DNA from: Ampelomyces quisqualis | Taxonomy: Eukaryota; Ascomycota; Dothideomycetes; Pleosporales; Phaeosphaeriaceae | Assembly (NCBI GenBank): GCA_018398575.1 | Contig: JAGTXZ010000021.1 | Location: 2,108,001 to 2,172,000, forward strand | Length of the DNA stretch: 64,000 bases | Reading direction: 5' to 3' | In this document: piece after piece, positions 1-11,289 of the stretch | Layout: each line of letters opens with the position of its first letter | Numbering within the stretch: position 1 is the stretch's first letter | Position numbers and translations under genes: made by a program | Notes under the pieces: generated by a model | The model's database searches: none | Told to the model about the DNA's origin: nothing | The model's input: only the letters and a program-made list of their open reading frames with translations

Positions 1-830
1 TTACTAATTAACAGGTTCCTGCCTTATAAACACGTAGTAGCAAAGCTTTAGATAAGCTACTAATTACTTTAGAACGTTTAGTATATATAGTGTTAATATA
101 CTATAGGCTTATTATAGTAATAGAGGTTACAATACTTACTAATATAATAGAGTTATATTCTTGCCTGTAGGTAGTACAACACTATACTAACTAATAGACT
201 AAGGCATTACCTGCGTATAGAAGGCTAAAGTCTGCGCCTATTTTCTATACTTTGCAGTAGAGAAAAGTATAATAGGTAAATATCTTACTAAGATAATAGA
301 TATTATCTACACTATTTACTAAAGATGTTACGTATAGTATAATAAGATAAGAGCTAAGACTATACGTAGTAGCTAGTAGATCTTAACATATCTAAATATA
401 TACTACAGCCTATAGCTATATATAGATAACTTCTAAAAAACCTACTATAAGCTTAATAATTTAGTTAACTAGCTTAAAGACATACGCGTTATTAACAGTA
501 TAGATGTTAAGAGCTTTATTAAGTTACCTAAAGAGCGCAATCTTAACTACAAAGATCTAGCCTACCTCTTAGACTATATTATTGTAATATACAGCCTAAA
601 TAAGACAGAGGAAAACTATAAGGTACTGTTACTTTCTAGACTATTACACTGCAAAGCAATAGATATAATAAATAAATTGCAGGTGTACGTAAGTTAGCAA
701 GAGTTTACTATAAACAATAGGCAATATATTAACAAGCTAGAAGCACTATAATAGGCAACTATAAAATAGATAGCTATAGAGCTATAAGATAGACGCTAAA
801 AAGATATACGCAACTAGGTAGTAAGACTAC
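1..830 (+). pseudogene. pogo/Tigger-like DDE_1 transposase, C-terminal part, RIP-degraded
   Basis: Frame 2 reads continuously if TAG/TAA are taken as former Q/W codons. Residues encoded near 155-220 read VIFLPVGSTTLYQLIDQG, which matches the FLPPNTTS..QPLDQG block of DDE_1-family (CENP-B/jerky/Tigger/pogo) transposases. The tail (about 455-740) resembles the leucine-rich C-terminus of fungal members of the family. The N-terminal helix-turn-helix and the first catalytic residues are outside the window here, but are visible in the second copy at about 41800-41000 on the minus strand. The gene is dead, with in-frame TAG/TAA throughout. I base the family call on the DDE block, not on a search. 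Confidence 0.7.
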
Positions 831-2205
831 ACTAATATAAATACAAGAATGCTATATACCTAAAATAAGACAATACTAGGCTATCTATAAGTGTAAAAAC
901 TAAGAGTAATATTATAGTGTAGTTACAGTTAGAAAAGTATAATAATACTATACTTAACTAGAATAAGAATAGCTATTGCACAAATTATCTTATAGGGCCT
1001 GCAATCTCTAGTATTTTAGCTAGCGCATTAACTAAAATAACTAGATAATATTAGCCTAGTAAACACTAAAATTAAAGAATAATTATATAGCACTAACTAT
1101 GTTAAGCTAAAGACTAAATTAATAATCTAAAGCAGTAGCATATAATCTATGCAACTAAAAGAGTAGAGTTGTTAAGAAATTATATATACATAGTAATATC
1201 TAGGCAGAATAGTAGCGTAGAAAGTTAAGCACTCTAGTCTACTAGCACTAAGCAGAGATACTATACTAGAAGATATATTAATAAGAGATAAGGCTATTAT
1301 ACAAGAATATAAGATAATAGATAATAATAGTATTCTTTATAAGATACTGCGTACTGTACACTTTGCAATATTAGTTACTAATACTAAGAGAGAATACCTA
1401 AACAAGAGAATACTACTATATTAACAGCAAACTTAGCGTTAAAAAGAAGAAACTAATCTTCTTATGAATAAATCTATAGAATATAGAGTAGAATTATTTA
1501 GTTAAAAATACAAACGTCTTAAACTAACATTAAAATACAAAATAAAAGTAGGCTGCTATACACTTCCTTGCTAGCTGTAAGCTGCGTGCACTATAGAGAT
1601 CTGTTAACTACTATCTATGCTAATAGCATACAGTCTAGAGTGTTAGATACACTAACAGATAATATAGATTAATAATAGAACAACATAATGCAAAGGAATA
1701 GAAGGTAATAGATAGTTTCTCTTGCTAACAGAACTATAAACGTATAAAAAACTTCTCTATAATTCTATATAAACTGCTAGACGCTAGTATATAACTTAAA
1801 CCTTCTAACGCAGCCTAATTACGTGTTTTTACTAAGGCTAGAGTTCTGCAGTTATACCTGCTACACTAAAGAAATAGATATAAACTATTAAATATAGTAC
1901 TATAAACCTAAGACTATAGAAGGTATATATATATTGCTAGCTATCTAGAATAAAGCAATAACTATTTAATAAACATTATTATACTATATAAAGCTATAGA
2001 TATTAGAATAAGGCAGTACACTAGATAGTAGAGTATAGTACTACTATAAGAGGACTAAGGTTTTAGTATAACCTGTCTACTATAATAGCACTAGTAGGTT
2101 TAGCTAAGTTTACTTGCTAGACTAAAGAGAGTGCTACTACTATAATATACAAGAGGTAAGTTGCCTACACTATAATATAAAAACTTAAGAAGTAAGAATT
2201 TTGCT
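831..2205 (+). other. Decayed spacer/coding remnants between the DDE_1 gene and ORF1 of A1
   Basis: Further Q/K-rich plus-strand reading frames can be followed in pieces (about 900-1590 and about 1790-2150), but I cannot join them into one gene or recognise them. The same sequence is present in the other copy of element A (about 38800-40170, minus strand). No RNA gene or promoter is evident. Confidence 0.4.
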
Positions 2206-2250
2206 TAGTGCTATATAGTGCTATATAGTACTGTATAGTGCTACACTAAG
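2206..2250. repeat. Short tandem repeat, about 10-bp unit TAGTGCTATA
   Basis: About four degenerate copies of TAGTGCTATA lie head to tail. The array is conserved in the other copy of the element at about 38762-38800 in reverse complement. It lies about 400 bp upstream of the first ATG of ORF1, so it belongs to that gene's upstream region. A regulatory role is only a guess. Confidence 0.6.
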
Positions 2251-2647
2251 AATAACACATAGTAAGAGGCGCTTTTCTAGAATATACCTTTACTTACCTT
2301 AAAGATATAATATAATATATTAGCGCTAGGTAAAAGGCTATATAATACTAAGATAAAACCCTACTTCTTTTTACTTATACTTATAATTTAACCTACTACT
2401 ATAACTATATAATACTGCGTTACTATAACAAACGCACTATAACTACACAATAATAATAATAGTACTATAATACAAATATATATAATTTTCTACGTTACGT
2501 TTACTACACTACACTATATATTATAATACTATTACAAGTAAGCATACAACATAAGCACACCTACACACACTAACTAAGCTATAGCTATTCTACTATTCTT
2601 ACACCTGCTTATACTATTCTTAACTGTTACGCGTAATATATTATATA
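2251..2647 (+). promoter_or_regulatory. Probable 5' flank of ORF1 in A1
   Basis: This AT-rich, non-coding stretch lies between the 10-bp repeat and the ATG of ORF1. No clear TATA box stands out because RIP has made the whole region TATA-like. It is kept in both copies of element A (the second at about 38358-38760). The call is by position only. Confidence 0.3.
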
Positions 2648-5600
2648 ATGCGCGCGTTATAGAAACGCAACAATAAGTATAAGTAGTAGCTACCTTAATT
2701 AAATAAATAGTATATAAGTAATATAAAGACAATAACTACTAATAATATATTACAGGCAATTGTAAGAATAGGCTATAATATTAATATAGTAGACTAGCGT
2801 ATATAGGTTAAAGAGATAACAGATTTTATCTAGCATAAGAATATATATAACAAGATTAAACAGGGTTACCTATAGGCTAACTACCTAAAGATAATGCGCA
2901 GCCTAATAACAGATAAATAGCTTAAGTATACTACATGCCCTAGACTAACTAATAGTAGTATACTAAGAAAATTCTATAAGGCAACAGCTAGCGCTATATA
3001 GAGGAAGATAATCTTAGAAATTTAAGACTATAACAATAAAGTTAAAGCTAAATATATAGAAAGATAGCTAACGCCTATAAACTTAGAACTAGAACGCACG
3101 CAGTTAGCATTAGTAGTCTTAAGTTCTTCTACTACTTTAGTAACCTAGCTAATAGGCCTTACTACAATAACAACTAAACTATTACTTAATAATATTAATA
3201 TCTATATTATAGACAGCGTACATTGTTAAACTGCCTAAACCTTTCTACTTTTAAGGCTAATAACAGCTATACGTTAACAGCAGCTTAAAGACAGTAACTT
3301 TTAGATAAAGCTATAACATTTTAAATATAGTGCACTTGTTAAACACCTGTTATAACTAAAATTTATAGACTAGTATACAGTTAGAACTTTTAAGATATTT
3401 AACGCGTTAGCGCTGCGCCTAATTACTAATAATAACAATCTAGCTATAACTATTACCTTATACGTTAAGATAAGAAGCCTTAAGGGCGTTGCAATTAAAT
3501 GCTAGACTCTAGTATAAGATAAAGTTAAGCCTAGTAGTAATATAACCTAGAACAGTATACAAATAATAATAGCTAACTATATAATATAGTGCACTTTACT
3601 TTAGGCAGCAATAGTAATATTATAAACCTAGTATATGCTACTAGAGATAAGAGGCAAAGGCGCCTCTACTTAGAGCTTAATAACAATACTAAAGATAATA
3701 AGAGCGCTAGCAGACCTAGCCTGTAAACTATTAACAGGACCTAAAGCAAATAGTAGCGAACGCTTTAACAGATAGAGTAGGAGCAAGAAGAAGAAAGATA
3801 ACAGCCTAAATATATATATTAAGACCTTAACTACTAAAATTAAGTACCTAGAGAAGTAGAATAATAGCACTACAAAGAAAGTAAAGAGAAGTAGAGATAA
3901 AGATGCTGCGTAAATATAAAACAACGTAATATCTACGCTAATTACTACACTTAGATAGAAATGCAAAGGTGCTATAGAAAAATAATAAAGGTTGCTAGAA
4001 GAAGATACTTACTCTAGTAGCAAAGAAGAATAAGAAGAGTATAATAAAGGTAATAGAGATAAGAATAAAGATCTTTAGTTAGTAAAACAACTTGCGTTAG
4101 AAGAAAGGCTACAGCTCTAAGCCTTACTAAACGTAAGGTAAGTGCACTATAGAGAGCTTATAACTATAATTTACATAACTAATACGTAAGACAGAACAGT
4201 AGATAAACTGCAAGCTTAAATTAGAGTAGTAATAGAACACTACTAAGAGGACAAATAGCAGGAAGCAGCTAACTTCTTTAGATTTCTACTAGAAGACTTT
4301 AAGGATAACGCGCCTATAATACTACATTTATTATAAGAACTAATAGTCCTATTTACAGTATACTAACTAACAGAAGCCTATATACTTTACAAAAAAGAGC
4401 TATCTTTAGACAATAGCAGTATATTTAGAAATATAATAGGTATAAAAAAAATAAGATTAGCTATACTTATAATAATTATAAGGCATGCGCACTTTAAGAA
4501 CTAGACTAAAGTGTAAGAAGACTAATTAAAGAATAAAACTAGTTAATATAGGGCTAAAGACAATAGTTAAGAATAGTGCTCTATAACTAACTAACAGATA
4601 TTCTTATATATTTGCAAAAAAAACCCTTTAATACTAGAAGAGCTATAGTTAGCAGTATCTATAGTAAGTAGATAGAGCTGCGCACTAGCTGCATAGAAGG
4701 CTAAAATTATTACTATAGGCCTCTGCAAATCTAAATAGTGCAACCTAAAAGACTTTCTTACGCTCTATATCTACTTTATAAACAATACCTCTCTATAGAG
4801 TATAGGCGCACTAATAGCAGATAAAGAAATAGAGATAAAGATTAATCTGCAAGTTAAACAGTACTTTACAGCGTCTAACTAAAATATTCTACTACGCAAA
4901 TTTATAAAGAATAGTAAGAAGTATATAAAGATAGTTCTATAGTATATCTAAGAATACTATATACTAAAAGTCTACTTAAATGTAACTACGCACTATCTAG
5001 TACTATCTGCTAGCTAATTTATAATTGTATATAGCTATACAACACTAGTAAAATATATACTTAATAAATACTAAACTATAAGACTTATAACTACACGCAA
5101 AATATTATTAAGAGGTAGTAAAGTAAGTACAAAAGATACTCTTAATATTTCTAGCTACGTAGTAATATAGAAACGTATTATCTTTAATAAGTTCTATAAC
5201 TACAAATCTAAGAATACTATTATAGGTAACTTGTATAAGACTATTTAAAGCAAGAACTATAGTTATTAGTAGAAGGCCTAGGCCCTCTTAGGTACACTAA
5301 TAGAGAAGAGTCTCTATAAAATACTTATTTTTATCTCTCTAGCGCTTAGTAGACTATAAAATAATAAAAACTTCTTAAACTAGCACTATTTTACAGGCAA
5401 GAAGGATAACATAGACAGTTCTAAACTATTTACTACTACTAACTCTGTGTACGCAAGCATTAAGAAAATTGTAAATATAAGAGAGATAAGAAAGATATTA
5501 GGCCTAGCTATAGCAAAGGGCTAGGACACCTGCTTATCTAAGGTATAAGAAGAAGTTAAAAATATACTTAATTCTCTTAAGTACATAGCGCTTATAGCGT

Positions 5601-6811
5601 TAGAAGAAAAGATTGTAGTAAGGTTTATGCTGCGTTAAACTCTAGTTACGCAAGACCTATAGAGCTAGAAGATTTTAGGCATTAAGGGTAACTTCTTAAC
5701 GTTCTACTAGCTATACTAAACAGACAACTTTTAATTCCTTATAGCTAACGCAATAATAAGATATAAGATAGTGCTACTATAAGAAGAGCTAAATAGCGTA
5801 AAAGCTAAGAGCGTATATATATTTAACTGCGCTAAGATACAAAGTATTGCAACATTTCTAATACTAGCCTAGCTTAAGGCTGCGCTGTTTAAAAGCAAAG
5901 GAAGTAAGAAAACTAAGTAGTTTATATTAATGTATATCTAATAGCACTTTTAGCAGCTAAATAAAAGAATATTTACTAATAACCTTAACTTACTACTTAT
6001 ATATAGTGCAAAGTATAAGGCAATTAAGCTAAAAGCTAAGAGAACCTATATTAAAACTAGACCTTATCTTAATTAGAAGGGCTTAGTAGATAATTAAACA
6101 GTACTATGTAATATTTAGGCTAAAATCTTTATTAGCTTATACACACTATATGTGCAACTAGTGCTCTAGATAAAGCTTTAAAAAAAATTTAGCAAAGATA
6201 TAGTTCTTCTACTAAGAAAAGAAATGCTAAAGTCTAAAATAGACGCTATGTTAGCAAAATAGAAGGACCTAGACTTAATATTTATTTTAATAGCGTTAAT
6301 AGCGTTTGCAGAAGCTATTATACTAATTAAGGCAAATAAGGTTATAATTGCAGAGCCTTAAGACAAATAGGGTACCTAAGACTAATTTATGTTTAGGGTA
6401 TATTAACTAGGCTAGCTAGCAGACGTATATAAGAGTATTATTCTATATAACCTAGAAAGCAATCTAGAAACAAAGGTTCTAAAGAAGTAGAATATAAAGA
6501 TATTGTTGCGCAGTAGTCTGCAAAGTGTAACAATAGAAGAAGAAGAGATTAAGTAGGATTGTAATAAGAAAATCCCTATAAAGCTTAAGAGGCTAGGGTA
6601 AATTAGGTAAATTAAGCAGTAGAACTGCAGAGTACAGTATACTACTATATAAAGCTATAGGATAAAAAACGCTTAAGTAGATACGTAGCCTAGTTCTAGA
6701 AGTATAGAAATATAAAAAGTATTGTAAAAGAAGTATATACGTAGACGTAACGCGAAATTAATTTAAAGCGTAAGGATAGTGTAGATTTGTAGCAAAACTT
6801 AAACTAAGTAA
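2648..6811 (+). pseudogene. ORF1 of element A: unrecognised protein of about 1,390 codons, RIP-degraded
   Basis: Frame 2 can be followed without a frameshift from ATG 2648 to a TAA/TAG cluster near 6811. Frame was checked at 2756, 3704, 4601, 5189, 5810 and 6308. All interruptions seen are TAG or TAA, as expected from CAG/CAA/TGG. The middle part (about 3700-4100) is very K/S/E-rich and looks disordered or coiled-coil. The C-terminal half (about 4860-6500) has a more globular I/L/K composition. I find no motif of a transposase, helicase, protease or reverse transcriptase. The same gene is in the second copy (38357 down to 27613, minus strand), where an LTR element splits it. The length and two-copy conservation argue for a real gene of the transposon; its function is unknown. 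Confidence 0.65.
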
Positions 6812-7047
6812 TAGCGCTATTAAAGAGATTACCTTAGACTTAAACTATAGTTAGGCATAGTTAAAGACAGGCTACTAACTAGTAATATAGTTATGCAGAT
6901 AGTGTAAAGCTATGTTAAATATAAGAACTATAAACTATTTTGCAAAAGGGTTTTACAAACTAGGCTACTAATAATAGTATACGAGGTATTACTATTATTA
7001 CTTAGTATAGCAGAGCACAGTTAAGAACTATCTAGTAGCTAGTAGTA
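6812..7047. other. Sub-terminal non-coding region of A1
   Basis: AT-rich sequence between the end of ORF1 and the terminal repeats, with only short broken frames. It is matched by 27391-27612 in the other copy and includes the segment around CAGTTAAGAACT. The same motif occurs near one end of the 835-bp derivative (about 19972) and near the opposite end of A2 (about 52385), so it is part of the element's sub-terminal recognition region. Confidence 0.5.
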
Positions 7048-7107
7048 TAGTTGTGTTAATAGTGTTGCTAATGTTGCAGATGTTGCTAACGTTATGTTTT
7101 CCTAACG
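7048..7107. repeat. Terminal region of A1: 9-bp sub-terminal repeats plus terminal inverted repeat
   Basis: Several near-copies of the 9-mer TGTTGCTAA are followed by the terminus TTTTCCTAACG ending at 7107. The same arrangement is at 27317-27390 (reverse complement) and 19985-20045. Clustered short sub-terminal repeats next to the terminal inverted repeat are typical of transposase-binding ends in CACTA-superfamily elements. Confidence 0.75.
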
Positions 7108-7589
7108 TCTATATCTAACAAAAGACCTTTAAAGAAGCTAAATTAGAAAAGTAAAAAATATATAGTTATAAAGGTTATCTTACCTTATGTTGTAAAACTA
7201 AGTGTACTTTCTAGAGTGTACCTAAGATTTTACGTTAACTGCTTCTAGCTTAATGTAAAGAATCTGCTTCTATACTAAAAGTCTAATAACTAGTAACTAG
7301 AAGTAACAATAAAAAACAAAGATAAAACTAATAATAAGTACCTTGTTAACTATATCTTTACAGAATAGTAGAAGAAGAAAGAGTAAGGTATATAGCTATA
7401 GTACCTAGTAAAATAGGTAAGATACGTAGAACTAATATAGAAACTGTAAGTAAATGTTGCTAATACTATAGCTCTTACTAAGTAGCTAGATAAAACTAAG
7501 ATAAAATAAGACTTAGATAGGTTGTTAGTAGAGCGCCTACTTATTCTAACTACTAAATAAAATATATTAGTATAGAAAAGAGAAGAGAA
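7108..7589. other. Region between A1 and the following pseudogene, no clear gene
   Basis: AT-rich, RIP-mutated sequence with broken plus-strand frames rich in K, N and S. It could be the 5' part of the pseudogene that follows. I see no start codon, promoter or repeat that settles this. Confidence 0.3.
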
Positions 7590-9540
7590 AAACTATAGGT
7601 ATATATAATAAGTATTAGAATAGATAACAGCGCTATATATAAGAGAGATTAGTAGAAAAAGAGCTAAACCTAGAATAAGTATAAGTAGGACCTAAGTTAC
7701 TAGAAATAACATAGTAGAGCACTTAGTTACGTTAAAAATAATACCTAATACTAAGAAGTAACTAATAGAAAGAATGTAAGAATACTATAATAGACAGGAC
7801 CTAAGACTAGAAGCACTATTAGAGGATAGAGAAGAAAGAGGATACTTACATCTATTCTATTAGCTAACCTATAACTACTCTAACTAGTTAACAGCTAGGA
7901 TATAGCTAGTAGTTAAAGAGTCTCTAAAACTAAACATAAGAAACCTAAATACTAAACGCAAGAACTAAAGCAGCAGTCCTACTAGCTACCTAGAATAACC
8001 TAGAAATAAAAAGAGAAGAGCCTAAAAGCCTAATACTAATAGATTATTAGCTAAGAAGTGTAAGAAAGAAAGGCTAGATTAACTCTAGAGACTTAGCTAC
8101 TTAAGCTAGGCAATAGCTAGCTAAGACGCAGCGTAATATAAATATTTAAAAAGCCTAAGAAAACCTAAAAAGAAAGTATAAGACTCTAATACTTAGACTA
8201 TACTAGACTATAAGGACTAGTAAGAATAATAGCGTCTGCAGAAAAGGTAGAGCTATAAGAACCTATAAGCCTAAGACATAGAGCATAACATCTACTCTAA
8301 TATATAAGTAGTATTAAAAAATACAAGACTAGTTTTATAAAGTCTAAGCTTAGTAATAAGAAGAAGGTAGTAACTATAATAGAAAGTCTATTACTACAAA
8401 AATTACCTATAAGCACTTTATAAAAGCTATAGCAAGACTACTATATACTAGACCCTACTTTTCTACTATTAGAGGGCGTAATAGTAACTATTACTAAATA
8501 GTTAGTCTTAGCCTATACTTTTGCGTTATACGTAGGCTTCTTAGAGATATTAGACTCTATTATATTAAGGTAACAGAGCAGCCTGTTAGTAGTCTAGAAA
8601 GTATTACTAATATAAGAAACTTAAAAGCCTACACTAGAGATCTATATATTATACTCTTTAGCCTAATTAAGTGTTAGTAAAATGCATAGAAACGCTACAA
8701 GAAAACAAATCCTAACAGAAGAAAAATAAATTAGAAGTAGCTTTTATTAGTGTAGAGCTACTATACACTAGTACTAATATTATTAAGCTTATAAATAATA
8801 GTATCTTACTTAACAAAGAGCTACTAAAAGAGCTAGTAGATATCTAGTAGGATATTAACCTTAGTAACCTTGCGTGTCAGACTCTAGTAGCTAGACTTAT
8901 TACTACTATAGGACTTTGCCTAAGCAGCCCTAAGCTTATTAATAAAGCTAGACTAGAGACTAAAGATTATATACTGTATTAATAGCTGCTTAACTTTAGA
9001 ATTACAAGTAAGAGCGTTACAAAGCAAGATAACTATAATCTTAAAGTAATTATTAATCTAAGTTATCAGAATTAACTAGATAAGTAAAAGAATATAGTAG
9101 TTAACTTATAGGCCTATACGTAATATACGCGTCCTTGCACTAAGCGCAAGTGCTCTTAGAGTAAGTAATCTTACACTTAGACTTATTACCCTTATGCTAA
9201 GTAATAGTATAGCCTAAATAATATAGTAGGTTAAGCTTAGCTTTAATAATAATATTAAGTCTATTCTATTACTAGTTAGTAATATACTTAGACCCAGCTT
9301 AGCGCCTTAGATATAACACTTATAGTAGAAGAGTTAATAGTATAACGCTTAGCAAGAAAGCTATAAGAAGTGCGTAGACTTAGTATCTTTATAAATAGTA
9401 GTATAGGCGCAAAAGATATATAGGTTAGTAAAAGAGGTAATGTGTAAGTAAGTATATAGAAGGCAAGGCTAGTATAGTATATAGCGCTACCTAAAAAGAG
9501 AAGTAAGAGTTTAGAATAATAGATCTAAGTAGAGTAATTT
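7590..9540 (+). pseudogene. Unrecognised plus-strand gene, RIP-degraded, about 650 codons
   Basis: With TAG/TAA read as Q/W, good plus-strand coding can be followed in blocks. A charged K/R/E-rich part (about 7600-8300) looks like a DNA-binding or gag-like basic region. A second block (about 8700-9540) contains YTRPCTKRKCSQSK near 9115 and LSALDITLIVEELIVQRLA near 9300. A frame change lies around 8450-8650. I do not recognise a family; there is no zinc knuckle and no reverse-transcriptase or DDE motif. It has no second copy in this window, which leaves open whether it belongs to a transposon or was a host gene caught in the RIP zone. Confidence 0.4.
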
Positions 9541-9595
9541 TTATTTTAATAGTTGCGCAGGTCTAAGTGTACCTAGCGCTAGAGTTAGAGAATTA

Positions 9596-9853
9596 TGTAA
9601 CAGGCTACTACCTAGTTAGTTCTTAGTTATAAAAAAACCTTAGCCTACTAAACTAGAATACTAAAAAGGTTCTAGACTAGAACGCTAAAAATCCTCTAGG
9701 CTAAAACACTAAAAACAGTTCTAGACTAGAGCACCTAAATACTTTAAACTAGACTACCTTAGAACTATAAAAACTCTTTAGGTAGCAATTAGGATAGAAT
9801 ACAAATTTATATCTTTATTTTCTAGTAACTACTCTTAGAGTCTACTTCTTATA
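9596..9853 (+). repeat. LTR-like repeat D, starting TGTAACAGG
   Basis: This 258-bp segment matches 58704-58957 in reverse complement, mainly with C/T and G/A differences. One example is gttctagactagaac here against ggttctggaccagaac there. It begins TG and its 3' end aligns with a TTACA end in the other copy. In both places a gag-like frame follows directly on the inner side and the similarity stops at the same point. I call it the 5' LTR or a shared leader of two related retrotransposons. Neither copy shows an obvious target duplication, so an internal shared leader is the alternative. Confidence 0.5.
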
Positions 9854-10947
9854 GCTAAAATAAAAAAGGTAGAGACTAAGAAATCTAAGAAGAGACCTTA
9901 GCCTAGAGCTGTACTAAATCTAACTCCTACGCAAATAGAGGTTAATTAATTACAATAAGAACTAAAACAGGTACAAGTAAAAGTTAATTCTCTTAAGAAA
10001 AGATTAATTCCTTTAGTAGAACTAGACAAGCTTTTACCTACTACTAAAATCCCTTAGAACTCTTCTATACTCTACTGTTTATCTAACAGCTCTATATCCA
10101 AACACTTATTTTACTATAAAAGTTTTTACTAACTTTAACAATTTGAGAAGACGCCTAATATTAACAATCTGAGTAATAGAAAAGATTCTACCTTCTGCTA
10201 ATAGTAGGCTTCTATCTTAGATTAACTTAAAATTAACTTAGAAAACTATTAGACTAAAAGACAACGTATAGCTCTAGTATAGAGTTACACTACAAGACTA
10301 GCTAAGAGCTATTTTAAGCCTTAATATCTATTAGATACTAATTAAAAGTAATTCTAGAACGCTAAGTAAATAATTAAGCTACTTAAGTCTTTCTTTATTA
10401 CAGGTAATAAGGTAGCTAAAAGCTATATAGCGTTTAATTAATTGCAGATAACTATAGAAGAAACTTTCCTCTTATTTAAAGCTAGGTTTCTAAGTTCTAG
10501 TATTAAGGGACAAGTAGCTTCTTTAGAGTAGTTTTACTACTTATAGATAAAGATTACGCTAGGATTATAAGTCTCTAACCTAGGGTTTAGGCACTAATAG
10601 AGAAACTTATTTAATTAGATAGTAGAACACCTTACTACCTATAATATAGAGTAGAAGAATAATTCTACTCTAAGTATATTACTAGTAACTACTAAATTAC
10701 CTATTAGGTAGGTTCTATACCTTACTTTAGAGCTAAATTAGATAACTACTTCTAGCGCTCTAACAAACAAGGCCCTAGCTTATTAATTAATAATAGTACG
10801 CCTTTCTACTAAGATTTCTAAACTAGACTAATAGAAGACTTCTAGTAGTTATTATAATTATAGTAAGCTAGAATACTATACTAGTAATTGCACAAAACCT
10901 TACATATATTAGATAGAAACTATAGAAGTAGATAAGTGTAAAGATAC
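9780..10947 (+). pseudogene. Retrotransposon gag, RIP-degraded and truncated
   Basis: The plus-strand frame runs out of the LTR-like repeat into a K/Q-rich segment (about 9855-10030). A capsid-like part around 10390-10700 reads SYIAFNQLQITIEETFLLF and SSSIKGQVASLEQFYYLQ in short stretches. The frame then reaches a degraded CCHC zinc knuckle at about 10835-10890 (YYNYSKLEYYTSNCTKP, where Y/S replace expected Cys and G by RIP). No pol follows, because the frame is cut at 10948 by the LTR of the G2 unit. Typical Ty3/Gypsy Gag layout; family is inferred from the knuckle and context. Confidence 0.6.
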
Positions 10948-11131
10948 TGTAGTAGAGCGTTATTTACCTCTAGGGCCTATTAGATTTGATATAGAATTAA
11001 ATATATTATTATTAGGTGTGTGTTGCGTAGGTTCTTGTTCTCTAATAGCCCTTTAGCTATTATATCTTATCTATGCCCTTAGCTGTGCCCTAAGTGTTCT
11101 TTAGACTTACTTTCTATATTACTTTACTACA
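10948..11131 (-). repeat. Left (3') LTR of G2
   Basis: 184 bp, starting TGTAGTAG and ending TACTACA, so the ends form the perfect inverted repeat TGTAGTA/TACTACA. It matches 24115-24300. It cuts the gag on its left at 10948. Confidence 0.65.
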
Positions 11132-11144
11132 TCCTTCTTCTAAT

Positions 11145-11170
11145 CTATAAAAAGAGGCCTCTTCTCTTTT
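11145..11170 (+). promoter_or_regulatory. TATA-containing repeated leader, first copy
   Basis: TATAAAAAGAGGC continues as a palindrome (AGAGGCCTCT) and a pyrimidine run. An almost identical block recurs at 13396-13422. Each copy lies about 150 bp before a plus-strand coding region inside G2, so a core promoter of these antisense genes is a reasonable reading. Confidence 0.45.
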
Positions 11171-11289
11171 ATACTAAACGCAAAACTAAAATACTTAAAC
11201 AAAAAGACTAACTTCTAAGGAAAAATAACTCTAAACTTTTTGTAATATTAAAGTAGTAACTAACAGGCCTTTAGTAAAGGAGTAGTGCC

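Larger units (their letters stand above)
1..7107 (+). mobile_element. Partial copy A1 of a large Plavaka-type DNA transposon
   Basis: This stretch is the reverse complement of 27317-41002 once the LTR element at 29473-36025 is removed, so it is a second copy of element A in the opposite orientation. The right end is 7107, where the terminal motif TTTTCCTAACG matches the inverted-repeat end CGTTAGGAAAA of the other copies. The left end is cut by the window edge, so the region equivalent to the Plavaka transposase lies outside. It holds the 3' part of a pogo/Tigger-like transposase gene and a complete but RIP-broken long gene, ORF1. Differences from the other copy are mainly C/T and G/A. Confidence 0.85.

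Noticed and set aside
1..830. First reading of this region as a Copia-type gag
   Set aside because: The upstream sequence in A2 shows a CENP-B helix-turn-helix and a DDE_1 core in the same frame, which explains the gag-like tail.
3670..3966. 98-codon minus-strand open frame with a hydrophobic, membrane-like translation
   Set aside because: It is the reverse strand of the Lys/Ser-rich part of ORF1; the plus strand is the coding one. It persists in A2 (37016-37303) only because ORF1 does.
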